Shown here piece by piece: positions 48,490 through 58,737 of a DNA stretch of 64,000 nucleotides. Under the pieces are notes generated by a model, which had not been told where the DNA came from, searched no databases, and worked only from the letters and a program-made list of their open reading frames with translations. A program made the translations under genes and the position numbers. The stretch lies in the NCBI GenBank assembly GCA_023228465.1, contig JALOBC010000009.1, positions 1-64,000 of the forward strand, given 5' to 3'. Source of the stretch: Dokdonella sp. GTDB lineage: Bacteria > Pseudomonadota > Gammaproteobacteria > Xanthomonadales > Rhodanobacteraceae. Each line of letters begins with the position of its first letter. Position 1 is the stretch's first letter.

Positions 48490-49929
48490 TCACGCGGTCC
48501 CGCCCACGGTCATGGCATCGATGCGCAGCGTGGGCTGGCCGACGCCGACCGGCACGCTCTGGCCGTCCTTGCCGCACACGCCCACGCCCTCGTCGAGCTT
48601 GAGGTCGTTGCCGATCATCGACACGCGCTTGAGCACTTCGGCGCCCGAACCGATCAGGGTCGCGCCCTTCACCGGGCGCGTCACCTTGCCGTTCTCGATC
48701 AGGTAGGCCTCGCTGGCCGAGAAGGTGAACTTGCCGTTGGTGATGTCCACCTGGCCACCGCCGAAGTTGACGGCGTACAGGCCGCGCTGCACCGAGGCGA
48801 TGATCTCGCCCGGATCGCGCTCGCCGGGCAGCATGTAGGTGTTGGTCATGCGCGGCATCGGCAGGTGGGCGAAGGATTCGCGCCGGCCGTTGCCGGTCGG
48901 CGCCATGCCCATCAGGCGTGCGTTGAGCTTGTCCTGCATGTAGCCCTTCATCACGCCGTTCTCGACCAGCACCGTGCAGCGGGTCGGCGTGCCTTCGTCA
49001 TCGATCGAAAGCGAGCCGCGGCGCCCCGCCAGCGTGCCGTCATCCACCACGGTGACGCCATCGGCAGCGACCCTTTCGCCGAGCATGCCGGCGAAGGCCG
49101 AGGTGCCCTTGCGGTTGAAATCGCCCTCGAAGCCGTGGCCGATCGCCTCGTGCAGCAGCACGCCGGGCCAGCCCGGTCCGAGCACCACCGGCATCACGCC
49201 GGCCGGCGCCGGTACCGATTCCAGGTTGACCAGCGCCACGCGCACGGCCTCGCGGGCGAACGCCTGCGCGCGCCCGTTGGCGAGCAGTTCCGGGAAACCG
49301 TAACGCCCGCCGCCGCCGCTGGTGCCGACCTCGCGCCGACCGCCCGCTTCGGCGATGACCTGCACGCTCATGCGCACCAGCGGACGCACGTCGGCCGCCA
49401 GAGTGCCGTCGGAATGGGCGATCAGCACCGTGTCATGGCTGGCCGACAGGCTGACGATCACCTGCCGGATGCGCGGATCGGCCGCGCGACAGGCCGCATC
49501 GACCTCGCGCAGGGCGGCCAGCTTGGCTTCGGTGGAAAGGGTATCCACCGGATCATCCGCAGGATAGAGCGCGCGCACCGGCGCCAGTGCCAGCGGCCTG
49601 CCGACACCGCTGGCGCCCGCGCGGGCGATGGCGCGGGCCGAACCGGCCGCTGCCAGCAGCGCCGGCAGCACGATCTCGTCGGAATAGGCGAAACCGGCCT
49701 TTTCACCGGCCAGCGCACGCACGCCCACGCCCTGCTCGATGGCATGGTTGCCATCCTTGACGATGCCATCCTCCAGCACCCAGGACTCGCTTCGCGAATG
49801 CTGGAAGTAGAGATCCGCCGCATCGATGGCAGGCCCCATCAGGCGCGCGAAGATGCCGTCGAGGTCGGAAGTGGCGAGGCCGCCGGGACGCAGCAGGCGC
49901 TGCTCGGCGCTGGCAATCAGTTCGGTCAT
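48490..49929 (-). CDS. tldD: TldD metalloprotease subunit
   Basis: A 479-residue protein. The zinc motif HEAIGH is at residues 260-265 ([20 protein letters not shown]), with [22 protein letters not shown] and [40 protein letters not shown] downstream. It forms the active heterodimer with PmbA/TldE. It follows yhdP in the same direction, about 240 bases downstream, with no gene in the gap. Confidence 0.95.
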   Translation of the reverse strand: MTELIASAEQRLLRPGGLATSDLDGIFARLMGPAIDAADLYFQHSRSESWVLEDGIVKDGNHAIEQGVGVRALAGEKAGFAYSDEIVLPALLAAAGSARAIARAGASGVGRPLALAPVRALYPADDPVDTLSTEAKLAALREVDAACRAADPRIRQVIVSLSASHDTVLIAHSDGTLAADVRPLVRMSVQVIAEAGGRREVGTSGGGGRYGFPELLANGRAQAFAREAVRVALVNLESVPAPAGVMPVVLGPGWPGVLLHEAIGHGFEGDFNRKGTSAFAGMLGERVAADGVTVVDDGTLAGRRGSLSIDDEGTPTRCTVLVENGVMKGYMQDKLNARLMGMAPTGNGRRESFAHLPMPRMTNTYMLPGERDPGEIIASVQRGLYAVNFGGGQVDITNGKFTFSASEAYLIENGKVTRPVKGATLIGSGAEVLKRVSMIGNDLKLDEGVGVCGKDGQSVPVGVGQPTLRIDAMTVGGTA

Positions 49930-50171
49930 GGGCTGGGGGTCTGGAAAGGGGGAGGCCGCGGCAGGCCGCGCCCGGCAATGTCAGGCCCATCACGTGGGGG
50001 CACGCATGCTCGAGCACAACCGGCGCCGGCGCAAACGGCGCCGGGAAACCCGTCCGGATGCAGCCCGGTCCTGGGCGGCCGACGGATTGCCGCAGCGGCG
50101 TCGCCAGGGCCGGTCGGGCGCGTGGCCCCGGCCTGCGACGCTGCGCCGGGCCGGGCCACGCAAGCCGGGCC

Positions 50172-53100
50172 TCAACGCGGCCCTGGCGGGCGCCGCGCGG
50201 GGGCGGTCTTCACCTGGGTCACCTGGGGATCGGCCCAGTCGCCGGTGACGTGGTAGCGGCGCGCCACGGCCTTGCCGAGCGGCTTGTTGAGCAGGCCCTG
50301 GGCCACCAGGCCGGCGGCGGCGCCGACCGGGCCGGCGGCCAGCGCGCCGACCACCGGCAGGGCACTGCCGGCGTGCGGGGTCACGTCCATGTACTGGTCG
50401 TAATCGTGCGCGCGCAGGCCGGTGCGTCCGCTGACCACGATGTCGGCCGCCGGGCCCTTGATGGTCAGGCCGTCGGTGTAGGCATTGCCATCGGCCAGGC
50501 GAAACGCGCCGGCGATGGAGCTGAAGGTGAAGCCGGACTTGAACAGGTCGCTGAAATCCAGGCTGAGCCGGCGCGGAATCTCGGCCAGCGAGAACAGGCC
50601 GAGGATGCGCCCGGCGCCGGGATCGACGTTGGGGATGCGGCCCTCGCCGATGTCGATGGCCAGCGTGCCATCGAGCTTGGCCAGGGCGAAGCCGGAGGGC
50701 GGACCGGGCCAGGCCGCGTCGATGGTCGCGCGGGTATGACCGCCGTCGATCAGGCCGGGAAAACCCAGCGCCGTCATCATGGCGCCGAGGTTCCCGGCCG
50801 ACAGCACGATGGTGAACTTCGAGCGGTCGCTGCCGGGCAAGCCGGTCCAGTCCCCGCGCGCGGTCATGTCGATGTTGGGCGAATGCGCTTCCAGCATGTC
50901 GATGCGCATCCCGTCCGCCACCGGGTGGGCCTGCAGCATCGCTGAACCAAAGCGCGCCTCGCCGAGGCGGAAATCATCGATGGCCACGCGCAAGGGGGGC
51001 AGCGAAGCCGGTGCCACGTCACCGAGGAATGCCGCGCTGTCCTCCACGCCCTCCGGCAGGTCCGGCCAGTGCAGGCGGCTGAAGCGCGCATCCACGCTGG
51101 CGCCGGCGGCATCTGGCAGCTTGATGCGCCCCTCCAGTGCCGGCGCGTCGAAACGCAGGGTGGTGGCGCCGGCATCCTCGCTGAGCACCAGATGCACGGC
51201 GGCGAACTGGCGCCCGGACAGCAGCAGGTCGTCGATGCGCAGGTCCGCGCCGCGCAGCAGCCGCGTACCACCGTCCGCACGGCTGCGCTGCAGCCATGCG
51301 CCGCCCGCCAGCGTGCCAAGGTGGCCGCCGAGGACCACGCCTTCGGCCGGCAGGCCGGTACTGGCGGCGACGCCGCCAAACTCGACCCGCGCGGCAAACG
51401 GCTGCGACGGCGACGGCACGCGCCCGGTGATGGTCGCCAGGTCGCCCAGGCTGGCCACGAAGGTCTGGCCAAGTGGCGGCAGCGGCAGATCCAGGTGGAA
51501 AGGCAGGCTCGCCCAGGCGCCCTTGGCCAGCGGCGCGGGCAGGTCGAAGGCAATGCCGCGCAGGTCGCTGTCCACCTGCAGCCTGGCGCTGCCGCCGGCC
51601 GCCGCCGCGGGTATCGCCAGCTGCGCCGTCCAGGCGGCCGTCCCGCTGATGTCGGCCAGTGCCGGGGCCAGCGCCGGCACGTCCGCCAGCGCGACCTGCG
51701 CCGTGTAGTTGCCATCCAGCGCGGCTTCCAGCACATGTGCGGGATCGCGCACCGCGCTGCTGCCGATGGCCAGCGAAAGCCGCGCCGGGGCTTTGCGGAA
51801 GCCCACCTCCAGCCCCTTGGCGGCCACGCCCGCCTGGTCGAAGCGCACCTCGCCGCGTGCATCGTCGAACACCAGCCCCCAGCCCTTTTCCGCGAGGCGC
51901 GCGCCCTGCAGCGCGACCCGGCCATCGAGCGCGAGCGCAGCGGTGTCATCGATCGGCAGGGTCAGGGCCAGCTGTACCTCGCCCTTGCCATCCACCGTGA
52001 CGTCCTTGAGCTGGTCACGGTAGCGCGCACCAATGGGCGTGGCGCGCAGGTAGTCGATCAGCCGCGTGCCGCCGCCCTGGCCGGCGACGCTGAGTTCCAG
52101 CACCGGATCGCCCAGGTTGGCGATGCCGGCCTCGGCCTGGCGCACACCCACACCCAGGGTTTCGCCTGCGCTGGCCTGGATGTGCATGCCGTCGTTGACG
52201 AACTCGGCGACCGCCTCCAGGCCGGTGGCAACCGGCCAGTCGGCGGCAAACTCCAGGCGCGCATCGGCCACCTCGGCGCGCGCGATCATGCGCCCGCCAC
52301 GGCCTTGGAACGGCCACTCGGCCAGGTCGCCGCGCAGTGCGGCGCGCCCGCCGGTGACCCGTCCGCCCACCAGTCCGCGATCCAGCCAGGCCACCGCCGA
52401 GGGCGGCATGACGTTGATCGGCCAGAAGCGGTGCGATGCGGTCACCGTGGCGCGCGTGACCACGGCCTGGAGGTCGAGAAAGGGCTTGCGCCCGGCCGCC
52501 AGCAGCACGTCGCCACGCAGCTCGCCGGCGTAGTCCGCAGCCTCGAAGGCCAGGCGGTCGGTGCCCAGGTGCCTGCCATCGCCCTCCTGCCAGGTCACCA
52601 CGTCGCCGCCGAACGAGGTGAACGCGAACGGCTGGCGAAAGACGTGCGGGTAGTTGACGATGAGCGCCTGGGCAGGCATGTGCAGCCACAGTGCCTGTGC
52701 GTCACCGGCCAGGTCGAGATCGAGGCCTGCGACACCGGGCACCGCGCCGGCGGGCGCCAGCACGAGTGCGCGCAGCGACGCGCTCAGCGCATGTCGCTCC
52801 GGCCCGCTCCAGGTGAACGTTGCCGAGGCCAGGGTGCCGTGCGGGGCGGCCTCTTGCAGCCAGTGGCGTGCTCCGGCCGGCAACGGCGGCGCCAGCGCGG
52901 CCAGTGCCGCCACGGGGCCCAGCGCGACATCGCGGGCGCCGGCACGCCAGCGCGCCGTCGCGCCCCCGCGCCGCTCGATGGCGATGCGTCCGGACGCGCT
53001 GGCAGCCTCGCCGCCCAGCCTGGCGACGTCGAGATTCCAGCCGTCATCTGCCTGCTGCCAGCGCGCCGTGAAGGCCAGGCGCGCAAGTGCCACCTGCGCC

Positions 53101-53966
53101 TGCGCACCTGCATCCGGCGCAGCGCCGGGCGCTGCGGATGGCTGCAGCGCAAGTTCGGCCAGGTCCACGCGGGTGCGCACATCGACCAGCTGCGCTGCCT
53201 GCACGTGCAGCCACGCCTCGACATTGCCGCGGCCACTGCGCGCGCGCACCCCGGTCAGTGCCGGCAACATGTCCAGACGGGCGAGGTCGAGCTGCTCGCT
53301 GCCCAGGTAGACCACACCCGAGCGCGTCGCCGGCGCGAAATCGGCCACCAGACGCAGGCCCGGCGCGTCGGCGCCGGCAAGATACAGGCGTCCGGCGGCG
53401 CGCAGCGTGTCGCCGCGCTGGAACACGCGCAGTGTCGGCACCGTGAGTGCGACCTCCACGTCGCGTGCCGGGATCGCGACCTTGAGCCTGAGATCGCGCA
53501 CTTCCAGCGCGTCCAGCGCGCCGAGCGAGACCGCTTCCGAGCCGCCGCCCAGCTCCAGCCCCTGCAGTCGCCAGCTGCCGGCGTCATGCACCAGGTCCAG
53601 ATCCAGCCCGCGCATGCGGAACACGACCAGGGCGCCGCCACGGCGCAGCGGGCCAAACAGGTCGAAGGCCAGTTCCGCCTGCGGCACGCGCAGGCCCGGT
53701 GCGCCGTTGCCGGCGCCGATCTCCACGCCGTCCAGTTGCAGCACCGGCCCGCCGACCACCCAGGCGCCGTCCACGCGTTCGACATGCACGGGCCGCCCCA
53801 GGCGCTGCGCAAGCCAGTGCTCGACGTGTCCGGGATGACCCGCAAGCCAGGGCATGACCAGCTGGGTCAGCCCGGCCAGCACGCCCAGCGTGATCACCAG
53901 CGCGGTCAACACGCCCAGCAGTCCCAGGCGCAGCCGGCGCAGGCACCACTTGCCGGATCGCTTCAT
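50172..53966 (-). CDS. yhdP: YhdP-family AsmA-like protein
   Basis: A 1264-residue protein with one N-terminal transmembrane helix (LGLLGVLTALVITLGVLAGLTQLVMPWLAGHP) and then a very long repetitive beta-rich periplasmic body. The C-terminal DUF3971/AsmA-like part has DIVVSGRTGLRAHDYDQYMDVTPHAGSALPVVGALAAGPVGAAAGLVAQGLLNKPLGKAVARRYHVTGDWADPQV. Relatives form hydrophobic grooves bridging inner and outer membrane and carry phospholipids. ATG 53966 (MKRSGKW) precedes the basic N-terminus. The order maf-rng-yhdP-tldD is conserved. Confidence 0.94.
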   Translation of the reverse strand: MKRSGKWCLRRLRLGLLGVLTALVITLGVLAGLTQLVMPWLAGHPGHVEHWLAQRLGRPVHVERVDGAWVVGGPVLQLDGVEIGAGNGAPGLRVPQAELAFDLFGPLRRGGALVVFRMRGLDLDLVHDAGSWRLQGLELGGGSEAVSLGALDALEVRDLRLKVAIPARDVEVALTVPTLRVFQRGDTLRAAGRLYLAGADAPGLRLVADFAPATRSGVVYLGSEQLDLARLDMLPALTGVRARSGRGNVEAWLHVQAAQLVDVRTRVDLAELALQPSAAPGAAPDAGAQAQVALARLAFTARWQQADDGWNLDVARLGGEAASASGRIAIERRGGATARWRAGARDVALGPVAALAALAPPLPAGARHWLQEAAPHGTLASATFTWSGPERHALSASLRALVLAPAGAVPGVAGLDLDLAGDAQALWLHMPAQALIVNYPHVFRQPFAFTSFGGDVVTWQEGDGRHLGTDRLAFEAADYAGELRGDVLLAAGRKPFLDLQAVVTRATVTASHRFWPINVMPPSAVAWLDRGLVGGRVTGGRAALRGDLAEWPFQGRGGRMIARAEVADARLEFAADWPVATGLEAVAEFVNDGMHIQASAGETLGVGVRQAEAGIANLGDPVLELSVAGQGGGTRLIDYLRATPIGARYRDQLKDVTVDGKGEVQLALTLPIDDTAALALDGRVALQGARLAEKGWGLVFDDARGEVRFDQAGVAAKGLEVGFRKAPARLSLAIGSSAVRDPAHVLEAALDGNYTAQVALADVPALAPALADISGTAAWTAQLAIPAAAAGGSARLQVDSDLRGIAFDLPAPLAKGAWASLPFHLDLPLPPLGQTFVASLGDLATITGRVPSPSQPFAARVEFGGVAASTGLPAEGVVLGGHLGTLAGGAWLQRSRADGGTRLLRGADLRIDDLLLSGRQFAAVHLVLSEDAGATTLRFDAPALEGRIKLPDAAGASVDARFSRLHWPDLPEGVEDSAAFLGDVAPASLPPLRVAIDDFRLGEARFGSAMLQAHPVADGMRIDMLEAHSPNIDMTARGDWTGLPGSDRSKFTIVLSAGNLGAMMTALGFPGLIDGGHTRATIDAAWPGPPSGFALAKLDGTLAIDIGEGRIPNVDPGAGRILGLFSLAEIPRRLSLDFSDLFKSGFTFSSIAGAFRLADGNAYTDGLTIKGPAADIVVSGRTGLRAHDYDQYMDVTPHAGSALPVVGALAAGPVGAAAGLVAQGLLNKPLGKAVARRYHVTGDWADPQVTQVKTAPARRPPGPR

Positions 53967-54113
53967 CGACGCGTCGCGAGCGCGCCATCGCAGCGGCCGG
54001 CGGGCACGGCCGCAAGTCCGCGGCGCGTGCAGGTCCATCCGGCCGGCGCGCCGCCTGACGCTGCGGGCTGCGGCGCGCTGCGCCAGCGGGCCAGGCGACC
54101 GTGCGCAGGCCTG

Positions 54114-55913
54114 CTACAGCAGCACCACATCGTACTGCTCCTGCGAATAGTGCTCTTCGGGCTGGAAGCGGATGGTCTTGCCGATGAACTCTTCCAGCTC
54201 GGCGACGGCGGCCGAATCTTCCTCGAGGATGCGGTTGACGACCTGGGGCGCAGCCAGCACGAGCAACTGCTTGGCCTCGAACTGGCGCACGGCGCGCGTG
54301 ATTTCGCGGAAGATCTCATAGGTGACCGTTTCGGCGGTCTTGAGGATGCCGCGGCCCGAACAGGTCGGACAGGGCTCGCACAGCTGGCGGGCGAGGCTCT
54401 CGGTGGTGCGCTTGCGCGTCATCTCCACCAGGCCCAGCGCCGACATGTCATAGACGGTTGCCTTGGCGCGGTCGCGCGCCATCGCCTTGTGCAACTGGCG
54501 CAGCACCTGGCGGCGGTGTTCCTCGTCGGCCATGTCGATGAAATCGACGATGACGATGCCGCCGAGGTTGCGCAGGCGCAGCTGCCGCGCCGCCGCCTGG
54601 GCCGCCTCCAGGTTGGTGCGGAAGACGGTTTCCTCCAGGTTGCGCGAACCGAGGAAGGCCCCGGTATTGACGTCGATGGTGGTCATCGCCTCGGTCTGGT
54701 CGATGACCAGGTGGCCGCCGGACTTCAGCGGGACTTCCTTGCGCAGGGCCTTCTGGATCTCGTCCTCGACGCCGTAGAGATCGAAGATCGGGCGCTCGCC
54801 CGGGTAATGCTCGACGCGGTCGACCAGCTCGGGCATGAAGCGGCGCACGAAGTCGAGCGCGCGCTCCAGCGTCTCGCGCGAATCGATGCGCACGCTTTCC
54901 ACCGACGGGCGCATCAGGTCGCGCAGCGCGCGCAACGGCAGGTTGAGGTCTTCATAGACGCGCTCGCCGACGCTCGCGCGGGCAATGTTCTCCTGCACCA
55001 CGCTCCACAGGCGGCCGAGGTAGGCGATGTCTTCGGCCAGGGCCTCGCGCGGCTGCCCCTCGGCGTTGGTACGCACGATGTAGCCGAACCGATCGACGGG
55101 CGCCGGCACCGGCCGCAGGGCGGGCGCGGCGACGCTCCCGGGTGCCGCCAGGGGCGCCGCCGGCTGCGCCAGACCGGCAAGCCGGGGCTGCGCGTTGGCA
55201 GGATTCGTGATGGGTGGCGGGCCGGCCTGTGGCCAGCCGACCTCCGGGTCGCCACGCGCCGCCGCGCTCAGGGCGGCCACCAGCGGCCGCGGCGTCAGGC
55301 CGGCGGCAAGTGCACGCGGGGGCGGCAGCAGCGCCACCTCGGGCGGCTCGGGCACGCCGTGCCGGGCAGCCGGCGGGGCCGGGTCGTTTGCCGCCGGTTC
55401 GGCCTGGCCGGAAGTGAGTTCCACCAGCAGCTCCTTCAGGCGCTGGCGCTCGCTCTCGTCCTCGATGCGCACCGAGACGCCGAGGACCTTGCTGTATGGC
55501 AGCAGCACCAGGTAGCGCGAGGGGATGGACAGGTGGGTCGTCAGGCGCGCGCCCTTGGTCCCGATGGGATCCTTCACCACCTGCACGATGATTTCCTGGC
55601 CGTCGCGCAGCAGTTCGTTGATCGGTGGTGTCGGCAGCGGCGCGCCAGGCGGGGCTTCGCCGCCATCCTCGGGCAGCGGCGCGGTCGGCCGCACGATGTC
55701 CGAGGCATGCAGGAAGGCGGCACGATCCAGGCCGATCTCGACGAAGGCCGCCTGCATGCCGGGCATCACGCGGCTGACCTTGCCCTTGTAGATGTTGCCG
55801 ACATAGCCGCGGCGGCTGGCGCGCTCGACGTGCACTTCCTGCAGCATGCCGTTCTCGACCAGCGCCACGCGCGTTTCGCGCGGGGTCACGTTGATCAGGA
55901 TTTCCTCGGACAT
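54114..55913 (-). CDS. rng: ribonuclease G with an internal Pro/Ala-rich insertion
   Basis: A 599-residue endoribonuclease of the RNase E/G family. It has an S1 domain at about residues 35-130 (GYVGNIYKGKVSRVMPGMQAAFVEIGLDRAAFLHASD), the catalytic DNase I-like part (VIDQTEAMTTIDVNTGAFLGSRNLEETVFRTNLEAA, IVIVDFIDM) and the CEPCPTCSGRG zinc link. Usual RNase G is about 490-500 residues. The extra length is mostly a Pro/Ala-rich, probably disordered stretch at about 170-273, just after the AR/5' sensor-proximal ESERQRLKELL, plus a small Pro-rich loop at about 77-97 in the S1 domain. ATG 55913 (MSEEILINVTPRETRVA) is the family start. Confidence 0.94.
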   Translation of the reverse strand: MSEEILINVTPRETRVALVENGMLQEVHVERASRRGYVGNIYKGKVSRVMPGMQAAFVEIGLDRAAFLHASDIVRPTAPLPEDGGEAPPGAPLPTPPINELLRDGQEIIVQVVKDPIGTKGARLTTHLSIPSRYLVLLPYSKVLGVSVRIEDESERQRLKELLVELTSGQAEPAANDPAPPAARHGVPEPPEVALLPPPRALAAGLTPRPLVAALSAAARGDPEVGWPQAGPPPITNPANAQPRLAGLAQPAAPLAAPGSVAAPALRPVPAPVDRFGYIVRTNAEGQPREALAEDIAYLGRLWSVVQENIARASVGERVYEDLNLPLRALRDLMRPSVESVRIDSRETLERALDFVRRFMPELVDRVEHYPGERPIFDLYGVEDEIQKALRKEVPLKSGGHLVIDQTEAMTTIDVNTGAFLGSRNLEETVFRTNLEAAQAAARQLRLRNLGGIVIVDFIDMADEEHRRQVLRQLHKAMARDRAKATVYDMSALGLVEMTRKRTTESLARQLCEPCPTCSGRGILKTAETVTYEIFREITRAVRQFEAKQLLVLAAPQVVNRILEEDSAAVAELEEFIGKTIRFQPEEHYSQEQYDVVLL

Positions 55914-55997
55914 GGCGGTGCGGGAAGGGAAAGGGACACCCCTTATAGCGGCCCGCACGCACGATTGTCGATATGCGCCGGGGGCCCGGCCGCCGCC

Positions 55998-56570
55998 TCA
56001 GAACACGCCGAAGTGCCGCAGCAGCATGGCCGTCTCGTGCAGCGGCAGGCCCATGACACCGGAATGGCTGCCTTCCAGGCGGCGGATGAACGCCGCCGCG
56101 CGGCCCTGGACGGCATACGCGCCCGCCTTGCCGAAGGGTTCGCCGGTGGCCACATAGGCGGCAATGTCGGCCTCGTCCAGCGGCGCGAACTCGACGCTGG
56201 ACACACACAGGGCCGATTCCCTGCGCGAGCCCGCCATGCACCACAGCGCAGACAGCACCTGGTGGCGGCGCGCGGAAAGCCGGCGCAGCATGTCGGCCGC
56301 GGCCGCCGCATCGGCCGGCTTGCCGAAGATGGCATCGTCCAGCACCACTTCGGTATCGGCGCCGAGCACGACCGCACCGGGCAGCGCGCCGACCTGCGCC
56401 AGTCCGGCGGCAGTCTTGTCGCGCGCCACGCGCAGCACGTAGTCGCGCGGCGCTTCGCCGGCGCGCGGCTGTTCTTCGACTTCCACGTCCAGGACCTCGA
56501 ACGGGACTTCGATCTGGCGCAGCAGTTCGGCACGCCGCGGCGATCGCGAGGCAAGGAACAGGCGGGGCAC
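55998..56570 (-). CDS. maf: Maf-family nucleotide pyrophosphatase
   Basis: A 190-residue protein that would hydrolyse dTTP/UTP or modified nucleotides to monophosphates. LFLASRSPRRAELL, VLGADTEVVLDD, GKPADAAAAADMLRRLSARRHQVLSAL and IRRLEGSHSGVMGLPLHET are the family blocks. The start is GTG 56570, giving VPRLFLASRSPRR; the longer open frame upstream is antisense to a plus-strand gene. It precedes rng, as in E. coli. Divergent from the esterase gene with 216 bases between. Confidence 0.93.
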   Translation of the reverse strand: MPRLFLASRSPRRAELLRQIEVPFEVLDVEVEEQPRAGEAPRDYVLRVARDKTAAGLAQVGALPGAVVLGADTEVVLDDAIFGKPADAAAAADMLRRLSARRHQVLSALWCMAGSRRESALCVSSVEFAPLDEADIAAYVATGEPFGKAGAYAVQGRAAAFIRRLEGSHSGVMGLPLHETAMLLRHFGVF

Positions 56571-56786
56571 GGCAGGCTCGGCAGTCGTGAAGCGCGACAG
56601 TCTAGCGCGCGCTGCGCATCGGCCGGTCGGGCAGGCGCAGCGTGCACGGCCGGACCGGCGCCCGGGACTTTGCCCCGCCATGCGGGCCCCAGGGCATGCG
56701 GAAAGCCGCCCGAAAGACGCCCGGCGCATGCTGGTCGTTGCGCACAGGCGTGTCCCTGGCGCCCGCTCCGTGCCTGCAATCGAGCA

Positions 56787-57650
56787 ATGATCAAACCCAG
56801 CGAGTTCCATCTCCCGGGCGGCCGTTCCGGCGTCCTCCTGATCCACGGCCTGACCGGCACCCCGACGGAAATGCGCTTCGTCGGCAACGGCCTCAACCGT
56901 GCCGGCTTCAGCGTGTTCGGTGCGCAGCTCGCCGGCCATTGCGGCGACAGCGCCGATCTTCTGGCCACCGGCTGGAAGGATTGGCAGGCCAGCGTGGTCG
57001 CCGCGGCGGAACGCTTCCGCCCGCAGGTCGATCACCTGTTCGTGGCGGGCCTGTCGATGGGCGCGCTGCTGGCGCTCAAGCTGGCCATCGACCGGCCGCG
57101 CCTGGTCGATGGCCTGGGGCTCTACGGCACCACGTTCTTCCACGACGGCTGGGCGACGCCGCGCATCGGCCGGCTGGCCTTCCTGCTGCCGCTGGTGACC
57201 GCGTTCGGCATCGGCCGCGGGCGCTACTCGCCCGAAGTCGAGCCCTATGGCATCAAGGACGAGCGCATCCGCCGGCGCATCGTGGAGGCCATGTTTTCCG
57301 GCGACAGCCAGGCGGCGGGCCTGGCCGGCTTCCCGTGGCCGGCCCTGGCCGAGTTCCAGCGCCTCTCGCGTCATGTACGCGCACGCCTGGGCCGCGTGCG
57401 CACGCCCTGCCTGGCGGTGCATTCCTCGCACGACGACGTGGCCAGCCTGCGCAACGTGCGCGTGCTCGAGCGCGGCGTGGGCGCGCGGGTGGAAACCCTG
57501 CTGCTCGATGACAGCTACCACATGGTCACGGTCGACCGCCAGCGCGGCGCGCTGGTCGAACGCTCGGCGGCCTTCTTCGGCGCGATCGCCCGGCAGCGCG
57601 AGGCCCATCCCGTCGAAGCGGTGCGCATGGTCGCCGCGCTGCACGGCTGA
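56787..57650 (+). CDS. alpha/beta hydrolase, carboxylesterase-like
   Basis: A 287-residue hydrolase. GVLLIHGLTGTPTEMRFVGNGLNRAGF gives the oxyanion HGL motif, GLSMG holds nucleophile Ser90, Asp in SSHDDVA and His in DSYHMVTVD complete the triad. It resembles Est30-type carboxylesterases and monoacylglycerol lipases. ATG 56787 follows a weak GAGCA. It starts a three-gene plus-strand operon with the FemAB-like and arginase-like genes; the next ATG is 13 bases after its stop. Confidence 0.85.
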   Translation: MIKPSEFHLPGGRSGVLLIHGLTGTPTEMRFVGNGLNRAGFSVFGAQLAGHCGDSADLLATGWKDWQASVVAAAERFRPQVDHLFVAGLSMGALLALKLAIDRPRLVDGLGLYGTTFFHDGWATPRIGRLAFLLPLVTAFGIGRGRYSPEVEPYGIKDERIRRRIVEAMFSGDSQAAGLAGFPWPALAEFQRLSRHVRARLGRVRTPCLAVHSSHDDVASLRNVRVLERGVGARVETLLLDDSYHMVTVDRQRGALVERSAAFFGAIARQREAHPVEAVRMVAALHG

Positions 57651-57663
57651 GGGCGCCACGGCC

Positions 57664-58737
57664 ATGCTGCCGGCGCTGCACAACCTGCTCGAACCGCCGG
57701 GCCTGGTCGGCCACTTCCTCGCCCACCCGCCGGCCGGCTTTGCCGCGAGTGCGCTGCCTTCGGGGACGCCGGCCTTCGAAGCCCCTTTCGACCTGCTGAC
57801 CACCGCCGACGCGGAGCTGCGCCGGCGCGTGACGCGCCTGCCCCTGTATCGCTGGTGGGGACGGTGCCTGCGCCCGCGCACGGCCTTCCTCGGCAGCACC
57901 GTTTCCGAGTATGCGCTGCTTCCGGCCGCGGTCGCCGCCGACACGCTGCTCGGTGAATGGATGGCTGCGCGCGCGCGCCACCACGCCTTCCTGATCGTCA
58001 AGGACATCCCGCAGGAATCGCCCCTGCTCGACCGCGCCAGCAATGCCGCCTCGCGCGCCATGGCCGCGGCCTGCGCAGCGCGCGATTTCGTGCTGCTCGA
58101 GGGCCAGGCGCTGGCCTGGGCGCCGATCGACTTCGACTCGACCGACGAGTACCTGGCGCGCCTCTCGGCCGCGCGGCGCAAGGACATCCGCCGCAAGCTG
58201 CGCGCGCGGGCAGGCCTGCAGATCGACGCGTATCGGACCGGTGACCCGGTGCTGGCCGACCCGGCGCTGCGCGAGGCGATCTATGCGCAGTACCTGCAGG
58301 TCTACGCACAAAGTGAAATCCATTTCGACCTGCTCACGCGCGCATTCTTCGACAGCGTGCTGCAGGATGCCGGGCTCGGCGGCACGCTGTTCACCTATCG
58401 GGCTGCGGGGCGGCTGATCGGCTGGAACCTCTGCTTCACGGTCGGCGAGACGCTGGTGGACAAGTACGTCGGCTTCGACTACCCCGCCGCACGCGAGTGG
58501 AACCTCTATTTCGTGAGCTGGATGCACAACCTCGAGTACGCGCGGCGCCACCAGCTGGCCTGCTACATCGCCGGCTGGACCGACCCGGAAATCAAGGCCA
58601 GCCTGGGCGCGCGCTTCACCTTCACCCGCCATGCGGTACGCCCGCGCAGCCGCCTGCTGCGCGCGGCACTGCGCCGGCTGGCGCCGCGCTTCGAGAGCGA
58701 CCGGGCCTGGGCGGAGCAGCGCGGGGCCGGGGCATGA
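57664..58737 (+). CDS. FemAB/GNAT-like acyltransferase
   Basis: A 357-residue protein with a C-terminal GNAT-fold pattern: STDEYLARLSAARRKDIRRKLRARAGLQIDAY, EIHFDLLTRAFFDSVLQDAGLGGTLFTYRAAGRLIGWNLCFTVGETLVDKYVGFDYPAAREWNLYFVSWMHNLEYARRHQLACYIAGW. This fits the FemAB-like / peptidogalycan biosynthesis group, which transfer amino acids or acyl groups. Arg/Lys-rich tail. ATG 57664 is chosen, 13 bases after the upstream stop. The stop overlaps the next gene's ATG (ATGA). Substrate unknown. Confidence 0.7.
   Translation: MLPALHNLLEPPGLVGHFLAHPPAGFAASALPSGTPAFEAPFDLLTTADAELRRRVTRLPLYRWWGRCLRPRTAFLGSTVSEYALLPAAVAADTLLGEWMAARARHHAFLIVKDIPQESPLLDRASNAASRAMAAACAARDFVLLEGQALAWAPIDFDSTDEYLARLSAARRKDIRRKLRARAGLQIDAYRTGDPVLADPALREAIYAQYLQVYAQSEIHFDLLTRAFFDSVLQDAGLGGTLFTYRAAGRLIGWNLCFTVGETLVDKYVGFDYPAAREWNLYFVSWMHNLEYARRHQLACYIAGWTDPEIKASLGARFTFTRHAVRPRSRLLRAALRRLAPRFESDRAWAEQRGAGA

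Noticed and set aside
51069-56786. Very long plus-strand open frame (over 1,900 codons) opposite yhdP, rng and maf
   Set aside because: It runs antisense to three clearly conserved genes; its predicted protein is rich in Arg, Gln, His, Ala and Gly without domains. GC-rich codon usage on the opposite strand suppresses stops. Only its end, from 56787, is a real gene.
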